A stretch of 6,165 bases of DNA, taken from positions 1 through 6,165 of the forward strand of contig JABURU010000343.1 of assembly GCA_014762485.1 (NCBI GenBank), read 5' to 3'. This document shows positions 4,150 through 6,165 of this stretch, one piece after another. This stretch comes from Gammaproteobacteria bacterium. GTDB lineage: Bacteria > Pseudomonadota > Gammaproteobacteria > Thiohalospirales > Thiohalospiraceae. The notes beneath the pieces were generated by a model. The model was not told the DNA's origin. It saw only the letters and a program-made list of their open reading frames with translations, and made no database searches. The position numbers and the translations under genes are program-made. How positions within the stretch are numbered: position 1 is the first letter of the stretch; each line of letters starts with the position of its first letter.

Positions 4150-6165
4150 GCGCTGAGCTCCTTATGTAAATCTTGTAGCTTATTTACTTCAATAGCATCA
4201 TCCGGCAGGCTCAGTGCCATACACGTCGCCTCGGCACCGGCTAAAGTGGTGGTATAAGGTACTTTTTGCATCAGCGCTTCGCGACGAATCAGGGAAGAGT
4301 CGGCTATCGCCTGACGGCCCTCAGTGGTATTAACAATGAAGCTAATCTCTTCATTTTTAATCATATCCACAATATGAGGACGTCCCTCTTTTACCTTGTT
4401 CACCTGACCACAGGCCATACCCGCGTCATTGATCACCTTGACGGTGCCGCTGGTAGCCACCAACTCAAAGCCGTGCTCGATCAGTTTTCTTGCGATGGAT
4501 ACCACGCCGGCCTTATCGGCTTCACGTACACTGATAAAGGCTTTCCCTTTAACCGGCATCGACGCCCCTGCGCCCAGCTGGGCCTTGGCAAATGCCTCAG
4601 CGAAACTGCGGCCAACGCCCATAACCTCACCGGTGGATTTCATTTCAGGACCAAGTATCGGATCCACGCCACGGAACTTAATGAATGGGAATACCGCCTC
4701 TTTCACACAATAGTAGTCTGGGATAATTTCACCAGAAATACCCTGCTCCTGCAGACTTTGCCCCGCCATACAACGTGCCGCGATTTTCGCCAGCGGACGA
4801 CCAGTCGCCTTGGATACATAGGGCACGGTACGTGAGGCACGAGGATTCACCTCCAGCACGTAGATGTCATCCCCCTTAATCGCAAACTGGGTATTCATCA
4901 GGCCAATAACATTTAGTTCCCTGGCCATCTTGCATACCTGGTCACGCAACTCGTCCTGCACCTCCTGGCTCAGGGTGTAAGGAGGCAGGGAACAGGCCGA
5001 ATCACCGGAGTGTACACCTGCCTGCTCGATATGCTCCATAATGCCACCGATCACGACATCCTTACCGTCACAAATGGCATCGGCATCGACTTCGATGGCA
5101 TCATCCAGGAAGCGATCCAGCAATACCGGTGAGTCGTTGGAAACCGATACGGCTTCGTTCATATAACGACGCAGCTCTGACTCGTTGTAGACGATTTCCA
5201 TCGCCCGGCCACCCAGTACATAGGAGGGACGTACCACTAACGGATAACCAATCTCCTCGGCCAGGCGTACCGCCTCTTCTTCCGCACGTGCCGTACGGTT
5301 AGGTGGTTGACGTAACCCCAGCTTTTCTATCATCTGCTGGAAACGCTCACGATCTTCCGCCAGGTCAATGGAATCAGGCGAGGTGCCAATGATCGGTGCG
5401 CCAGCGGCTTCCAGGTCACGAGCCAGCTTCAGCGGAGTCTGGCCACCGTACTGGACGATAATGCCCTTGGGCTTCTCCAGCGCCACCAGTTCCAGTACAT
5501 CTTCCAGGGTCAGTGGCTCAAAGTAGAGACGATCCGAGGTATCAAAGTCGGTGGATACGGTTTCCGGGTTGCAATTGATCATAATGGTTTCATAACCATC
5601 TTCATGCATTGCCAGTGCCGCATGCACGCAACAGTAATCAAACTCGATACCCTGGCCTATACGGTTGGGACCACCACCCAGCACCACGATTTTTTCCCGG
5701 TCACTGACCTGTGCCTCACACTCTTCTTCGTAAGTGGAATACATATAGGCCGTTGAGGTGGAAAATTCCGCAGCACAGGTATCAACCCGCTTATACACCG
5801 GACGTATACCCATCGCCTGGCGGTGCATGCGCACGGTAAATTCGGTTTCACCCATCAGAGTCGCAATGCGGCGATCAGCAAAGCCTTTACGCTTGAGCAT
5901 AAACATTTCATCTTTTTCAATGCTCTTCAGCTCGCGTGTACGCAGCCCCTGCTCCAGGTTGATAATTTCTTCGATCTGCACCAGGTACCACGGGTCGATC
6001 AGGGTCAGCTGATGAATGCGCTCCAGGCTCATGCCCTGGCGGAAAGCATCCGCCAGGTACCAGATACGGTCGGCACCCGGCTGCTGTAATTCCTTGCGCG
6101 GTCTACTTTCAATTTCATCCGCCGACAGGTTCTGCGGCAGAATTTCACTGAGGCCATCAACGCCG
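4146..6165 (-). CDS. carB: Carbamoyl-phosphate synthase large subunit, C-terminal 672 residues (cut by right edge)
   Basis: With CarA it makes carbamoyl phosphate from bicarbonate, glutamine-derived ammonia and two ATP, feeding pyrimidine and arginine synthesis. The frame is open from the right edge to the TGA at 4148-4146; the visible part starts near E. coli residue 400, so the first ATP-grasp half is largely missing. In fragment numbering: oligomerisation domain about 1-155, with PVYKRVDTCAAEF at 122-134; second ATP-grasp half with GGGPNRIGQGIEFDY at 163-177, RPSYVLGGRAME at 312-323 and EVNPRASRTVP at 438-448; allosteric MGS-like domain from about 533. Ornithine-site residues (E. coli E783, D791, E892, T1042) align as Glu380, Asp388, Glu489 and Thr639. 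UMP-site residues (K954, T974, T977, K993, N1015, T1017) align as Lys551, Thr571, Thr574, Lys590, Asn612 and Thr614. Activation by ornithine and inhibition by UMP are therefore likely retained. E. coli residue numbers are from memory. Confidence 0.98.
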   Translation of the reverse strand, partial: GVDGLSEILPQNLSADEIESRPRKELQQPGADRIWYLADAFRQGMSLERIHQLTLIDPWYLVQIEEIINLEQGLRTRELKSIEKDEMFMLKRKGFADRRIATLMGETEFTVRMHRQAMGIRPVYKRVDTCAAEFSTSTAYMYSTYEEECEAQVSDREKIVVLGGGPNRIGQGIEFDYCCVHAALAMHEDGYETIMINCNPETVSTDFDTSDRLYFEPLTLEDVLELVALEKPKGIIVQYGGQTPLKLARDLEAAGAPIIGTSPDSIDLAEDRERFQQMIEKLGLRQPPNRTARAEEEAVRLAEEIGYPLVVRPSYVLGGRAMEIVYNESELRRYMNEAVSVSNDSPVLLDRFLDDAIEVDADAICDGKDVVIGGIMEHIEQAGVHSGDSACSLPPYTLSQEVQDELRDQVCKMARELNVIGLMNTQFAIKGDDIYVLEVNPRASRTVPYVSKATGRPLAKIAARCMAGQSLQEQGISGEIIPDYYCVKEAVFPFIKFRGVDPILGPEMKSTGEVMGVGRSFAEAFAKAQLGAGASMPVKGKAFISVREADKAGVVSIARKLIEHGFELVATSGTVKVINDAGMACGQVNKVKEGRPHIVDMIKNEEISFIVNTTEGRQAIADSSLIRREALMQKVPYTTTLAGAEATCMALSLPDDAIEVNKLQDLHKELSA
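4158..4163 (-). promoter_or_regulatory. Shine-Dalgarno of greA inside the carB 3' end
   Basis: AAGGAG on the minus strand, 8 bases before the greA ATG, is embedded in the codons for the last few CarB residues. A strong independent site next to an ATGA overlap lets greA be translated both by reinitiation after CarB and by fresh ribosomes. Confidence 0.85.

Noticed and set aside
4266..4835. A 189-codon plus-strand open frame opposite carB
   Set aside because: Antisense to the conserved CarB allosteric and ATP-grasp region; no domain-like pattern and no plausible ribosome binding site seen. Treated as chance.
1..6165. Novel defence, mobile or biosynthetic system
   Set aside because: All but one gene belong to well-known housekeeping families in a familiar order. 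There are no repeats, integrase or transposase fragments, or compositional breaks visible by eye.

Overview
The window looks like the core chromosome of a gammaproteobacterium outside the Enterobacterales. Every recognisable protein reads like a close relative of its E. coli or Pseudomonas counterpart. The order carB-greA-yhbY-(small membrane gene)-rlmE-ftsH-folP matches my recollection of the Pseudomonas-type cluster; in E. coli, carAB lies elsewhere. Base composition is moderate and even. I see no mobile elements, tRNAs, rRNAs or CRISPR repeats. The genus cannot be fixed from the sequence alone.

Layout from left to right: positions 1-441 (minus) hold the N-terminal half of folP (dihydropteroate synthase), which runs off the left edge. 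Two bases upstream is ftsH (444-2360, minus), which starts at a TTG. A 68-bp gap separates it from rlmE (2429-3052, minus), and rlmE overlaps a small unrecognised two-helix membrane protein gene (3039-3314, minus). A very tight divergent junction of 17 bp between start codons leads to yhbY (3332-3634, plus). yhbY converges on greA (3667-4149, minus) across a compact hairpin terminator. greA overlaps the stop codon of carB (4146 to the right edge, minus), of which about the C-terminal 63% is present.

There are probably two leftward transcription units: carB-greA, coupled by an ATGA overlap, and small-membrane-gene-rlmE-ftsH-folP. yhbY is a single-gene rightward unit between them. The themes are pyrimidine/arginine precursor synthesis (CarB), transcript-cleavage rescue of RNA polymerase (GreA), 50S ribosome maturation (YhbY, RlmE), membrane protein quality control (FtsH) and folate synthesis (FolP). 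FtsH in E. coli degrades LpxC and sigma-32, and RlmE is a heat-shock protein there, so the rlmE-ftsH pairing is a known stress-linked unit.

This is essentially a housekeeping region, and I see no convincing new defence, mobile or biosynthetic system. The points most worth a second look are: (a) four alternating C-run/G-run segments followed by a T-run inside the first codons of folP, laid out like an attenuator; (b) the small membrane protein leading the rlmE-ftsH unit; (c) the compressed divergent junction, where one 9-bp palindrome could supply a weak ribosome binding site to both genes; and (d) the TTG start of ftsH.
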